64,000 bases of DNA. Origin: Methylovorus sp. MM2. GTDB lineage: Bacteria; Pseudomonadota; Gammaproteobacteria; Burkholderiales; Methylophilaceae. The stretch is from assembly GCF_001648895.1 (NCBI RefSeq), contig NZ_LXUF01000001.1:1285726-1349725 (forward strand). Direction: 5' to 3'. The notes beneath the pieces were generated by a model. It ran no database searches, had not been told where the DNA came from, and saw only the letters and a list, made by a program, of their open reading frames with translations. The position numbers and the translations under genes are program-made. Position 1 is the first letter of the stretch, and each line of letters opens with the position of its first letter. Positions 37,295 to 46,801 of this stretch are shown here, piece after piece.

Positions 37295-39394
37295 ATGAAT
37301 ACACAGCAGCTATATCAAACAGCACTTAATCACCATCGTGAGGGTCAGCTTGTACATGCAGAAACCTGCTACAGGCAATTGCTAGCGCTTCAACCAGGTA
37401 ACGCTGGTGCACTCCATCTTTTAGGGGTGCTTTGTCACCAGACTAATCGTGCCAATGATGCTATTGCGCTGATTACCTCAGCCATTAAGATCGAGCCTCG
37501 TAACACTGATTACATGAACAATTACGGCTTGGCCTTAAAAGCAATCGGTCAGCATGAGCAAGCCATTGATCTCTACAAAAAAGCTTTACAGATAGCGCCT
37601 AAAGATCTCGACTTACAAACTAATCTGGCGAATACATATCAGTCACTTGAGCGCTATGAAGAGGCCGCAAGCCGCTATCGCCGCGTACTTAATGCTAATC
37701 CGCACGATGTAGATGTGAGGCAAGCTTTGTGTTATGCATTGCAAAAACTAGGCAACCAAGGTCAAAAATCAGGGAATTACCTGCAAGCTGAAGCTTGCTA
37801 CGAAGAGGCCATCAAGCTGAACTTTAAAGATGCCGCGCTTTATTACAACCTTGGCAATGCCCAGCGCGAGCTTGGAAAATCGGCTGAAGCAGCCAATAAC
37901 TACAGTAAATCATTGGTATTGAACCCGAATGATGCTGATACGCACAATAATCTTGGTAATGTATTACGTGAGCTGGGGCGTATTGAAGACGCGATAAAGA
38001 GTTATCGCGCTGCCCTATCCATTAACCCCAAACTCTTTCATGCAAAAGTCCATTTAGTACACCAAAAACAGCATATTTGCGATTGGCGTGACTTGGAAAA
38101 AGATGTGCTAGAGATTCAGGCTTGGGTCAAAAGTGAGCCGCAAGCACAAATATCCCCTTTTGCCTTTCTTGCCATGCCGGGCACCAACGCGCAAGAGCAG
38201 TTGCAATGCGCGAACAATTGGCTACAAAACCGCTATAAAGATGCAATTCAATATGGCAAGTCACTCGCCTTTGCGCATACGAAAGAAAGTCACCAAAAAC
38301 TACGCATCGGCTATCTATCTGGAGATTTTCGCCTGCATCCCTTAGTCTCACTTATCACGGAGATGATTGAGTTGCATGATCGCGACTTTTTCGAGGTATA
38401 TGCTTATTCCTATGCGCGCGATGATAAAAGCGCTGAAAGAAAGCGTTTAGAGCAGGCGTTCGATCACTTCACTGATATCAGCCCGCTCACCCAATATGAT
38501 GCTGCAAAACGTATCCATGAAGACCAGATCGATATTCTGGTTGATCTAACTGGCTTCACACAAAACAGCCGTACCGGCATCGTTGCGTTAAAACCAGCAG
38601 CGATTCATGTAAGTTGGCTAGGTTTTCCAGGCTCCATGGGGGCGATAGAAGGCAGCCCCCTATTCGATTATCTACTGACTGATGCATTCATCACGCCCAA
38701 AACGCAAGAGGGTGATTACGCAGAACGTCTTGCCTACCTGCCGGATAGCTATCAGCCGAATGACCGCAAACGCCCCATAGGAAAAACGCCGTCACGCACT
38801 GATTATGATTTGCCTGAGGATGCCTTTGTTTTCTGCTGTTTTAATCAGTCATTCAAGATACTGCCGGATGTGTTTGATGTTTGGATGCGCATACTACAAG
38901 CCGTGCCGGATAGTGTGCTATGGCTTTTGGAATGCAACGCGACCGCAAAAGCCAACTTACAAGCTGAAGCTGTAAATCGTGGCATTGAGGCTAACCGTTT
39001 AGTGTTTGCACCACGTGTGCCGATGGCGGACCATCTGGCTCGCCATGCATTAGCTGACTTGTTCCTTGATACACTGCCCTACAATGCGCATACCACAACA
39101 AGTGATGCATTGTGGATGTGCCTGCCGGTGCTCACTTGCTCGGGGGAGACATTTCCATCCCGCGTTGCAGCTAGCCTTCTCTATGCAGCGGGTTTACCAG
39201 AGCTAGTGACCCAGTCATTAGATGACTATGAGTCGTTAGCCATTCGTCTCGCTCAAGATGCATCCCTGCTGGAAAGTATCAGGGGAAAATTGCAGCAACC
39301 TTCCGAAAGCCTACCGCTTTTTAATACCCCTGTATTTACCCGCAACTTGGAGCAAAACTATCAGCAGATGTGGCAGGCCTATATCAGTGAGTAG
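37295..39394 (+). CDS. TPR protein with SPINDLY/OGT-like O-GlcNAc transferase domain
   Basis: A 699-residue protein with about seven N-terminal TPR repeats (residues 1-250; for example NNYGLALKAIGQHEQAIDLY) and a GT41 catalytic part from about residue 325: HPLVSLITEMIELHDRD, HVSWLGFPGSMG, FCCFNQSFKILPDVFDVW (the Lys matches catalytic K842 of human OGT) and VLWLLECN. GT41 enzymes attach GlcNAc or other sugars to Ser/Thr of proteins. No signal peptide, so it acts in the cytoplasm. Bacterial members are common but their targets are mostly unknown. Its end overlaps the next gene, on the opposite strand, by 11 bp. Confidence 0.9.
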   Translation: MNTQQLYQTALNHHREGQLVHAETCYRQLLALQPGNAGALHLLGVLCHQTNRANDAIALITSAIKIEPRNTDYMNNYGLALKAIGQHEQAIDLYKKALQIAPKDLDLQTNLANTYQSLERYEEAASRYRRVLNANPHDVDVRQALCYALQKLGNQGQKSGNYLQAEACYEEAIKLNFKDAALYYNLGNAQRELGKSAEAANNYSKSLVLNPNDADTHNNLGNVLRELGRIEDAIKSYRAALSINPKLFHAKVHLVHQKQHICDWRDLEKDVLEIQAWVKSEPQAQISPFAFLAMPGTNAQEQLQCANNWLQNRYKDAIQYGKSLAFAHTKESHQKLRIGYLSGDFRLHPLVSLITEMIELHDRDFFEVYAYSYARDDKSAERKRLEQAFDHFTDISPLTQYDAAKRIHEDQIDILVDLTGFTQNSRTGIVALKPAAIHVSWLGFPGSMGAIEGSPLFDYLLTDAFITPKTQEGDYAERLAYLPDSYQPNDRKRPIGKTPSRTDYDLPEDAFVFCCFNQSFKILPDVFDVWMRILQAVPDSVLWLLECNATAKANLQAEAVNRGIEANRLVFAPRVPMADHLARHALADLFLDTLPYNAHTTTSDALWMCLPVLTCSGETFPSRVAASLLYAAGLPELVTQSLDDYESLAIRLAQDASLLESIRGKLQQPSESLPLFNTPVFTRNLEQNYQQMWQAYISE

Positions 39395-41792
39395 CTTTCT
39401 CTGCCCCGGGAATACTGCTTAACATCGCCATCGCTGCGATGCTTATGTCAGCCACCAGAATCGCCTCCAAACCGCCAATCTGGTTCAAAATAGGCATGGA
39501 AACCGTTAAGCAGAAGTCTTCTGTTGCTGTCGATAGATAAATACTGGAGACATAAGGTTGTAATGTTTCTTGCACCACTTTGCAGTAGGCTTGCGCACTA
39601 CGATCAACGCCCGCCCCGCCTGCTTTGATCTTGCCGTACATATTCGGGTTGATCCAATTGGCATAACGCTGGGCACCGCTAGGGTGAAGCTCAAAAACCA
39701 CTTCAAAGAATGGATAATCGGCAAAACAGCTATCGAGGCAATGTGAATCCTCAGAACGGCGATATTTCATGAGTGATTGCAAGGCCAGCAGTGCCAGATC
39801 TTGCCAATCAGAGTAGATCGCTTGTTTTGGTAACACCAGCTCAGGTTCTTCAGCTTCTACCACTATGATGCTACCAATAGTTGATTTGCCGATCTTCTTC
39901 AGAAATGCAGCGCGCTCTGCGGCCGCAACGCTATTTGATAGTGTACCTTGGCTACCATTCACGACAGCGATAGAAACGCTGGCTACGGGATGCTCTTTAC
40001 CATCTTCTGTTGTAAAGAACCCGCGCTCAAGGTCAGAGCCATCATATAAATGTTCAGCCAGCACCTGGAAATGGCCGATCACATTGAGCAGTGTCGGCAC
40101 CAATTCAGGATCACTATGATCGAGAATTAAAACGAAGTCATCCCCGCCGATATGCCCGACCAATGTACCCGCTTGGCCTTGAAACTCCTGTCTGACGATC
40201 TCGGATAACAGTCGAATCATGGCATCACCACGAATGAAGCCATAGCGGTCGTTATAGGCCTTGAAATGATCCAGATCGATATAAACCAGTTGTGTCGATG
40301 GATTGTTGCGCAAGCTAATATCCAGCGACTGCCTGAGCGTTGGTCCTGTAGTCAATTGGCTAAGCGGGTGTAAGCTGCCCGAGCTGGTTTTCCTGCTCAG
40401 CAACTGCGCCATTATTTCAAAGGGTTGTAGCACCCCGATATACACGCCCTCTTCACTTACCATGATCCATGGTTCATATTCCCCGCGCTCCAGATACAAT
40501 CCCCGCGCAAGTGCTGTGGATGGCATACGATTAGTCACCATTTTAGGCAGCGGATCGCAATACGCACCCAATGCACTAAAGCGTTGAGAGAAAATCTTTC
40601 CGCGCTTCAACATCCCGATCGGGCGCTGGTGATCTAATACAATCGCTAAAGCAACATCAGGATTCTGCTGAAATACTTTTTTAGCCTCACTGACAGGCAT
40701 GTTTACATCCAGTGTCAAGCCACGGTTAACGAACTCATTCACTCTGAACTCATCTGGTATGTGGGAGCGATGCGATTCATCCCGCTTAGGTAATGCTTTT
40801 ACTGTTCTGGATGGCGTGATTTCAGGTTTGGCAAAGTAATAGCCTTGTGCGTAGACTAGGCCCAGATCCTGACAATAGGTAATATCCTCAACGCGCTCCA
40901 AGCCTTCTGCGACAACCGTACAGCCTAATCGCTGCGCCATGGAGATAATGGCTTCAAGCAACACAGTGCGAACGCGGCTACCCTGTGCTTCATGGACGAT
41001 AGCGCGATCTATCTTAATAAAGTCGGCTCGCACTGTAGCCAGCGTGCGCAGACCATTAAAGCCTGACCCCATATCATCCAGCGCAATCCGAAGACCCTGC
41101 ATGCGAATGGCATCACAATGGCGCGCTAATAACTCGGGGGAGACATCCTCACACTCAACGATCTCAATCACTACATCGCGTTGCTCAATGCCGTACTCTT
41201 CAAGCAGCTTGAGTATCGGCGGAAGCCAATCATTGCGCATGATCGTTTGCGGTAACACATTGATAAAAACGGGGGTGCCCGCCGGAATAGACTGCGCTTT
41301 GCCTGCCAGGGCCAGTTTTTGGCAAATCACATCCAATTCGCTTGCACGTTTAAGCTGGCGCGCAAGTTTGAAGGCTTCTTCTCCATTCAGCAGATTGCCT
41401 GCCGGGTCTTTCATGCGGCAAAGTGCTTCAAATCCGAAAATCTTGCCATTCTGTGTAAAGTCCACGATAGGCTGAAAATGCATCTGTACGTGCGACGCCA
41501 TATCATCGAGCAACCACGCATGACGACGGCGGGCATAAAAAGTATTAAAAGGCATGATGCCTGCCATCGTGGCGGTGGGCTCCAATACCTCATGATCTGT
41601 TGCCAGAAAGACAAAAGACTCTTCAAGTAGTTGTGGACTGAGCTGTGTGGCAAGCTTGTCTAGGGTCTCAAGCAATGCTTTTTCTGTAGGGCAATCAAAT
41701 GTAAAAACCGATTGGCCTTCATTTTTGATCGACTTTAGATCGAGGTCGTCAAGTTGCAATGTTTCATTGATCGTGTGCAGATATAGCTTCAT
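39384..41792 (-). CDS. EAL-CBS-GGDEF protein with a C-terminal Cache-like domain
   Basis: An 802-residue protein without membrane helices. In order: a short N-terminal part, an EAL phosphodiesterase domain (FGFEALCRM, FINVLPQTI, ALDDMGSGF, VVAEGLE; the catalytic residues appear intact), a CBS pair (about 355-460), a GGDEF domain with GGDDF, and a C-terminal segment resembling a Cache/PDC sensor (YPFFEVVFELHPSGAQRYANW to ATEDFCLTVSMPI). Such proteins break down or make c-di-GMP. The Cache-like part lies inside the cell by this prediction, which is unusual. ATG 41792 is chosen for its MKLYLHTIN start. It is divergent from pilU with 230 bp between. Confidence 0.88.
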   Translation of the reverse strand: MKLYLHTINETLQLDDLDLKSIKNEGQSVFTFDCPTEKALLETLDKLATQLSPQLLEESFVFLATDHEVLEPTATMAGIMPFNTFYARRRHAWLLDDMASHVQMHFQPIVDFTQNGKIFGFEALCRMKDPAGNLLNGEEAFKLARQLKRASELDVICQKLALAGKAQSIPAGTPVFINVLPQTIMRNDWLPPILKLLEEYGIEQRDVVIEIVECEDVSPELLARHCDAIRMQGLRIALDDMGSGFNGLRTLATVRADFIKIDRAIVHEAQGSRVRTVLLEAIISMAQRLGCTVVAEGLERVEDITYCQDLGLVYAQGYYFAKPEITPSRTVKALPKRDESHRSHIPDEFRVNEFVNRGLTLDVNMPVSEAKKVFQQNPDVALAIVLDHQRPIGMLKRGKIFSQRFSALGAYCDPLPKMVTNRMPSTALARGLYLERGEYEPWIMVSEEGVYIGVLQPFEIMAQLLSRKTSSGSLHPLSQLTTGPTLRQSLDISLRNNPSTQLVYIDLDHFKAYNDRYGFIRGDAMIRLLSEIVRQEFQGQAGTLVGHIGGDDFVLILDHSDPELVPTLLNVIGHFQVLAEHLYDGSDLERGFFTTEDGKEHPVASVSIAVVNGSQGTLSNSVAAAERAAFLKKIGKSTIGSIIVVEAEEPELVLPKQAIYSDWQDLALLALQSLMKYRRSEDSHCLDSCFADYPFFEVVFELHPSGAQRYANWINPNMYGKIKAGGAGVDRSAQAYCKVVQETLQPYVSSIYLSTATEDFCLTVSMPILNQIGGLEAILVADISIAAMAMLSSIPGAEKATH

Positions 41793-42022
41793 AAACTCGT
41801 CACAATGGTTAGATGATGGAGGGTAACGCAAACCTTATGCCACTTTAAAAATATCATTAAAAGCCCTACTGGAAATGGACTTTGCCATATTTCAGTGCTT
41901 CAAGGATTATTCCTAACAACGCCTGCACTATTTCGATGCGCCAAACATTATCGTGACCATGCAAGATTGCCAGATACGGGCATTGTGGTAAAGTTGAATT
42001 AATAATAATCAGGGATAAAATA

Positions 42023-43126
42023 ATGGCAGCTCTTGATATCACTCCAGTGCTTAAATTTATGGTGGAAAAAAACGGTACGGACCTGTTTTTTAGTACCGGA
42101 GCAGCGATTCATATCGATATTGAAGGCAAAACCATTCCAGTCAATGCTCAGGCCATGAACCCTGGCATGGTAAAAGAAATCGCCTATGCATTGATGACTG
42201 CCGAGCAGATCAAAGAATTTGAAAGTACGCTGGAAATGAATTTTGCCTACAGCGTGCCTGATATCGAAGATGCACGCTTTCGTATCAATATATTCCGGCA
42301 GCGCGGTGATGTTGCGATGGTGATTCGATGTATCAAGGCGATCATCCCCTCATTTGAAGCCCTTGGGCTGCCATCTATACTAAAAGACCTCATCATGCGC
42401 CAACGTGGGCTGGTGCTAGTCGTAGGCTCTACCGGATCAGGCAAATCGACCACGCTGGCTTCGATGATAGATCACCGCAATGAGAGCAGTACAGGCCACA
42501 TTCTCACCCTTGAAGACCCTATCGAGTTCATTCATAAACATAAAAAATCGATTGTTGATCAGCGTGAGATCGGTATTGATACTCTCACTTTTGATACAGG
42601 TCTGAAAAATGCAATGCGGCAGGCACCCGATGTGATTCTGATTGGTGAGATTCGCGATATGGAAGGTATGAAGCATGCGATGGCTTATTCAGAAACTGGC
42701 CATTTATGCTTGGCTACATTGCATGCCAACAATGCTAATCAGGCGCTTGAGCGTATAGTTTCTTTCTTCCCGCCAGAAGGCAAAGCAGGCCTATTGCTCG
42801 GCCTATCCATGAATCTGGTCGCAATCGTCTCCCAACGGCTGGTTCCTGGCACGCAGTCAAAACGGGCTGCAGCAGTTGAAGTGCTGATCAATAATCCATA
42901 TATCTCAGAGTTGATTCAAAAAGGTAAACCCGAAGAAATCAAGGATGTGATGGCAAACAACAACGATATCGGCATGACGACTTTTGACCAATCATTATTC
43001 ACTTTATTTACTGAAGGTAAAATCAACGAAGAAAATGCACTGGCCAGTGCCGACTCCCGTAACGATTTATCACTAAAAATTCGCTTTGCCGCAGAAGGGG
43101 AAAAAGGCGGTGGTTTTGGTAGTTGA
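42023..43126 (+). CDS. pilU: PilU, type IV pilus retraction ATPase
   Basis: A 367-residue secretion ATPase of the PilT/PilU family with Walker A GSTGSGKST (about residue 134), an Asp box EDPIEFIHKH, Walker B LIGEIRDMEG and a His box HLCLATLHANN. The N-terminal KFMVEKNGTDLFFSTGA and the C-terminal tail ending GGGFGS fit PilU rather than PilT. It assists PilT in pilus retraction and twitching. No pilT is next to it, unlike Pseudomonas. An AGGGA ribosome-binding site precedes the ATG. Confidence 0.92.
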   Translation: MAALDITPVLKFMVEKNGTDLFFSTGAAIHIDIEGKTIPVNAQAMNPGMVKEIAYALMTAEQIKEFESTLEMNFAYSVPDIEDARFRINIFRQRGDVAMVIRCIKAIIPSFEALGLPSILKDLIMRQRGLVLVVGSTGSGKSTTLASMIDHRNESSTGHILTLEDPIEFIHKHKKSIVDQREIGIDTLTFDTGLKNAMRQAPDVILIGEIRDMEGMKHAMAYSETGHLCLATLHANNANQALERIVSFFPPEGKAGLLLGLSMNLVAIVSQRLVPGTQSKRAAAVEVLINNPYISELIQKGKPEEIKDVMANNNDIGMTTFDQSLFTLFTEGKINEENALASADSRNDLSLKIRFAAEGEKGGGFGS

Positions 43127-43193
43127 TGTGCAAAAGTGTAGCAAGAAAGACCGTATCTAAAAGTAGTAAAACTATAATTATAGGGAGTAATAA

Positions 43194-43529
43194 ATGACTT
43201 TTTCAGATTCAATCAAAGTATGTTTTTCAAAATACATTGACATTACAGGCCGTGCAAAACGGCCTGAATACTGGTGGTTCGTTCTATTACTATTTCTTGG
43301 TAGCTTAGTCCTTGGCTTTATCAGCGATATTGCCAGCATGGTCTTTTCATTAGCCACATTGCTTCCATCAATAGCCGTTGGTGTAAGGCGTTTGCACGAT
43401 ACAAATCGTAGCGGCTGGTGGCTATTGCTCGGGTTAATTCCTATCATCGGCTGGATAATCCTGATTGTATTCATGGCAACAGAAGGTGAATCAACAGATA
43501 ACGAATATGGTTCAGTGCCTACTGAATAA
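43194..43529 (+). CDS. DUF805-family small membrane protein
   Basis: A 111-residue protein with three to four helices and the DUF805 pattern GRAKRPEYWWFVLL, RRLHDTNRSGWWLL and GTESTDNEYG-like end (GESTDNEYGS). The family role is unknown. AGGGAG stands before the ATG and an intrinsic terminator follows. It comes 67 bp after pilU and may share its transcript. Confidence 0.9.
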   Translation: MTFSDSIKVCFSKYIDITGRAKRPEYWWFVLLLFLGSLVLGFISDIASMVFSLATLLPSIAVGVRRLHDTNRSGWWLLLGLIPIIGWIILIVFMATEGESTDNEYGSVPTE

Positions 43530-43551
43530 TCAACTATTCGCCGAGCACCCA

Positions 43552-43582
43552 AGAGCTGCCAAATGGCAGCTCTCTTATTTTT
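43552..43582 (+). terminator. Intrinsic terminator after the DUF805 gene
   Basis: AGAGCTGCC and GGCAGCTCT flank AAAT and are followed by CTTATTTTT. Confidence 0.88.
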
Positions 43583-44451
43583 CAGGTTTCCGTATTGGCT
43601 GCAAAAACAGCAGCAATCACAATCAATCCTCCACCTATCCACTCATGTAATTGCATGGTTTCATTGGCTAAAAAGTAAGATGCCACTGCCGCAACGACCA
43701 ACTCAAACATAAACAATACAGAAGCACGCGTCACTGCTATTTGCGTGATGCCATATTGCACAAATAGCGTAGCCGCTAACAATAATATTGCGATCAATAT
43801 CATTACTGCCCAATTAACAGTAGTGAATACATCGGGTGACGTGAATGGTAATGCCTGAAACGGCATGAATATCAAAGACATCACTACGACCCCCAGCCAT
43901 ACGGCCATCGACTTTGCGGGCAAGCTTAAATGTATAGACTTTCTGGTAATGACATTGGTCAGGGCAAAGCCTACTCCAGATGAGAGTGCTAGCCACTCGG
44001 CATGGTTTCTGGGGATTGGCCATTGCCCCGGTTGCCAAAGCATCACAAATGCACCAATAAGCGATAACCCAATCGCTACTATTCCTTTTGTGTTTGCAGG
44101 TTCCTTGAGCCAGAAATGCGCCAGAATAAGGGTCCATAAAGGGGAAAGATAAAATAACAGCATGACCCGCATGACTTCGCCATCAATCACCGCCAAGACA
44201 TAACTTAGATTTGTCCACCCTGCCACTAGACTAAGCCATAGCACGCTTTTAGGCATACTGAACAAGCCTTTCCAGTAACGTGCAAATATCATAGCACCGA
44301 GGACGCTAGCGATTGTGTAGGTATAAAAGCTTGATGCCACACCGGAAACCCCTGCTTCTTGCATCAGGCGATATGGATACCAGATCACGCCCCAGCAAAC
44401 TGCTCCGAAAAGTAGTCCAAACGTGGCGATATGGCTTTTGTGATTATTCAA
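43582..44451 (-). CDS. EamA-family (DMT) transporter
   Basis: A 289-residue protein with ten predicted helices in two EamA halves (GLLFGAVCWGVIWYPYRL; later VTRASVLFMFELVVAAVASYFLANETMQLHEWIGGGLIV in pieces). It belongs to the drug/metabolite transporter superfamily, whose substrates are often amino acids, nucleosides or metabolites; none can be assigned. The start is TTG at 44451 since no upstream ATG exists in frame. It is divergent from dapC by 120 bp. The stop lies inside the terminator at 43552-43582. Confidence 0.88.
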   Translation of the reverse strand: MNNHKSHIATFGLLFGAVCWGVIWYPYRLMQEAGVSGVASSFYTYTIASVLGAMIFARYWKGLFSMPKSVLWLSLVAGWTNLSYVLAVIDGEVMRVMLLFYLSPLWTLILAHFWLKEPANTKGIVAIGLSLIGAFVMLWQPGQWPIPRNHAEWLALSSGVGFALTNVITRKSIHLSLPAKSMAVWLGVVVMSLIFMPFQALPFTSPDVFTTVNWAVMILIAILLLAATLFVQYGITQIAVTRASVLFMFELVVAAVASYFLANETMQLHEWIGGGLIVIAAVFAANTET

Positions 44452-44572
44452 CAGTCAGCTTTCAGTTCAATGTAGTTGGCGCTAAAGAACAGCGTTTAAA
44501 TATTGGCAAGTCAAATGACGAGCCTAATGACGAACATAACAAGATTATAAAGGCTTCATTTATAATAACGGC

Positions 44573-45757
44573 ATGAATCCTAACCTTAGCAAGCTCCAGC
44601 CCTACCCGTTTCAACGTTTACGTGATCTGTTCACTGGCATTACAGCAAACCAGCAACTGAAGAACATCAACTTATCAATTGGTGAGCCTAAACATGCGAC
44701 ACCGCAGTTGATCACCGATGCTTTTATTCACAACTTATCAGGTATGGCGAGTTATCCGACCACAGCAGGCATAACGGAATTGCGCCAAGCAATCTCTGCG
44801 TGGGCTAGCCGCCGTTATGGCATCCCAGCCCTTAACCCTGAAAAAGAGATCATCCCGGTGAATGGCAGTCGAGAGGCGCTGTTTGCATTTGCACAGGCGA
44901 TTATTGATACCAGTAAGCCTAACCCAGTCGTCATCAGCCCTAACCCGTTCTATCAGATATATGAGGGCGCAGCATTTCTGGCGGGCGCGGAGCCATTTTT
45001 TCTGAACAATCTGCCAGAAAATGCTTATGCGATGGATTTTTCAAGCGTGCCAGAAAGCGTTTGGCTAAGAACCCAATTGCTTTATCTATGCTCTCCCGGC
45101 AATCCAACAGGTAAAGTGATGAGTCTAACGCAGTGGGAAGAAGTCTTTGAGTTATCCGATCGCTATGGTTTTGTGATTGCGGCCGATGAGTGCTACTCAG
45201 AAATATATTTTGACGAGGAAGCACCACCGATAGGTGCCCTGGAAGCTGCGTTTAAATTAGGTCGGGATTACACACGGCTGATGATCTTCAGTTCGCTATC
45301 AAAACGCTCGAATGTACCCGGCATGCGTTCGGGATTTGTCGCTGGTGATGCGCAACTGATTGAGAAATTCCTGCTCTACCGTACATACCATGGTTGCGCA
45401 ATGAGCCCAGCAGTACAGGCTGCCAGTATCGCAGCATGGAATGATGAAGTCCACGTGATTGAAAACCGGAGGCAATATGCTGAGAAATTCAATGCAGTCA
45501 CCCCTATCTTGCAATCGGTATTGGCCGTAGAGAAACCAGATGCCGCATTTTATCTATGGGCCAAAAGCAAGACATCCGATACGGAATTAGCCCTTAAGTT
45601 ATACCATGAAGCAAATGTAACAGTATTGCCTGGAAGCTTTCTGGCAAGGGATGCGCATGGCATTAACCCGGGTGAAAACTTCATTCGTATTGCACTGGTA
45701 GCATCTCTAAATGAGTGCGTTGAAGCCGCAAAAAGAATACAGAATATCCTGCAATAA
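44573..45757 (+). CDS. dapC: DapC, N-succinyldiaminopimelate aminotransferase
   Basis: A 394-residue fold-type I PLP aminotransferase. The N-terminus MNPNLSKLQPYPFQRLRDLF and the following NLSIGEPKHATP are typical of betaproteobacterial DapC, which makes N-succinyl-LL-diaminopimelate in lysine and peptidoglycan synthesis. The PLP Lys is in SSLSKRSNVPGMRSGF (about residue 243); LCSPGNPTGKV binds the cofactor phosphate. It converges on miaA, with 21 bp between stops. Confidence 0.9.
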   Translation: MNPNLSKLQPYPFQRLRDLFTGITANQQLKNINLSIGEPKHATPQLITDAFIHNLSGMASYPTTAGITELRQAISAWASRRYGIPALNPEKEIIPVNGSREALFAFAQAIIDTSKPNPVVISPNPFYQIYEGAAFLAGAEPFFLNNLPENAYAMDFSSVPESVWLRTQLLYLCSPGNPTGKVMSLTQWEEVFELSDRYGFVIAADECYSEIYFDEEAPPIGALEAAFKLGRDYTRLMIFSSLSKRSNVPGMRSGFVAGDAQLIEKFLLYRTYHGCAMSPAVQAASIAAWNDEVHVIENRRQYAEKFNAVTPILQSVLAVEKPDAAFYLWAKSKTSDTELALKLYHEANVTVLPGSFLARDAHGINPGENFIRIALVASLNECVEAAKRIQNILQ

Positions 45758-45778
45758 AGTTAATCTAAATTATTAAAA

Positions 45779-46723
45779 TTAATGGTTAATAAATTGATTT
45801 ATAATAATTAATGCTTCTTTATTAAGGTCATTCTTCAAGCAATCAATTTCTGTTGTATCGTCCATCCCGCGCAGCCATGTCAATTGTCGTTTAGCCAGTT
45901 GTCGGGTTGCTGCAATCGCTTTCTCGCGGAATTCAGTCGCTGTATCTTCACCAGACAAATATTGCAAAGCTTGCCGATATCCTACGCATCGCATAGAGGG
46001 TGTTTCTGCATGCAAGGTCGGGTATCTCAACTTCAAACCCTTCACCTCATCTAAAACCCCATCTGCCAACATCAAATCAAATCGTTGCGCGATGCGCTGA
46101 TGCAATACAGATCGATCTGACGGCACTAGGGAGATTTTTAAAAGTTCATAAGGAAATTCGCCACTGGATTGCGCATCAAACAACTCAGACATCGTTTTTC
46201 CACTTAATACATGTACTTCAAGTGCGCGCTGGATGCGCTGCGCATCTGTGGGTTGAAGTCTAGCAGCTGTTTTAGGGTCAATGTTTGTGAGTCTCTGATG
46301 CATTGCTGGCCAACCCATTGTTGCAGCATCAGCATCGAGCGTTGCTCTTACCTCTTGATCAGCTTCCGGCAGACCAGCCAACCCGCCTTGGAGGGCTTTG
46401 AAATACAGCATGGTGCCACCAACCAAGACCGGGATTTTACCTTTGCTGGTGATCTCAGCCATTAGCCCGAGGGCGTCTTTTCTGAATTGTGCTGCGGAGT
46501 ATGACTCCGTGGGTGGAATGAGATTAATCAGGTGATGCGGCGCACGGCGTAAAGTCTCCGCATCTGGCTTGGCAGTTCCAATATCCATGCCTTGGTACAC
46601 CAATGCGGAATCAACGCTAATTAACTCAATAGGCAACTGATTGAACAGCTCGACGACTAGACCTGTCTTGCCACTTGCAGTTGGCCCCATTAAGAATATT
46701 GCAGGAGGTAGTTTATTGAGCAA
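45779..46723 (-). CDS. miaA: MiaA, tRNA dimethylallyltransferase
   Basis: A 314-residue enzyme that adds a dimethylallyl group to A37 of tRNAs reading codons that start with U. It has the P-loop GPTASGKT near the N-terminus, then VDSALVYQGMDIGTAKPD (DSxQvY and GTAKP family signature) and LVGGTMLYFKAL. The only in-frame starts are TTG: 46723 gives MLNKLPPAIFLMGP as in relatives, 46759 would begin inside the terminator of the upstream gene. No ribosome-binding site is obvious. Confidence 0.93.
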   Translation of the reverse strand: MLNKLPPAIFLMGPTASGKTGLVVELFNQLPIELISVDSALVYQGMDIGTAKPDAETLRRAPHHLINLIPPTESYSAAQFRKDALGLMAEITSKGKIPVLVGGTMLYFKALQGGLAGLPEADQEVRATLDADAATMGWPAMHQRLTNIDPKTAARLQPTDAQRIQRALEVHVLSGKTMSELFDAQSSGEFPYELLKISLVPSDRSVLHQRIAQRFDLMLADGVLDEVKGLKLRYPTLHAETPSMRCVGYRQALQYLSGEDTATEFREKAIAATRQLAKRQLTWLRGMDDTTEIDCLKNDLNKEALIIINQFINH

Positions 46724-46756
46724 AATAGTAAATAACGATGACAGGGATAAAAACAA

Positions 46757-46787
46757 CAAAGCCAGACATATAGCCTGGCTTTGTGTA
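46757..46787 (-). terminator. Intrinsic terminator after the PEP-CTERM gene
   Basis: On the minus strand, ACAAAGCCAG and CTGGCTTTGT flank a nine-base loop, followed by TGTTTTTATC. It separates the PEP-CTERM gene from miaA. Confidence 0.8.
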
Positions 46788-46801
46788 CTTTAATTTACTA
46801 A

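Noticed and set aside
40939-41475. 178-residue frame opposite the EAL domain
   Set aside because: Antisense to a conserved EAL domain; Ser/Arg-rich shadow composition.
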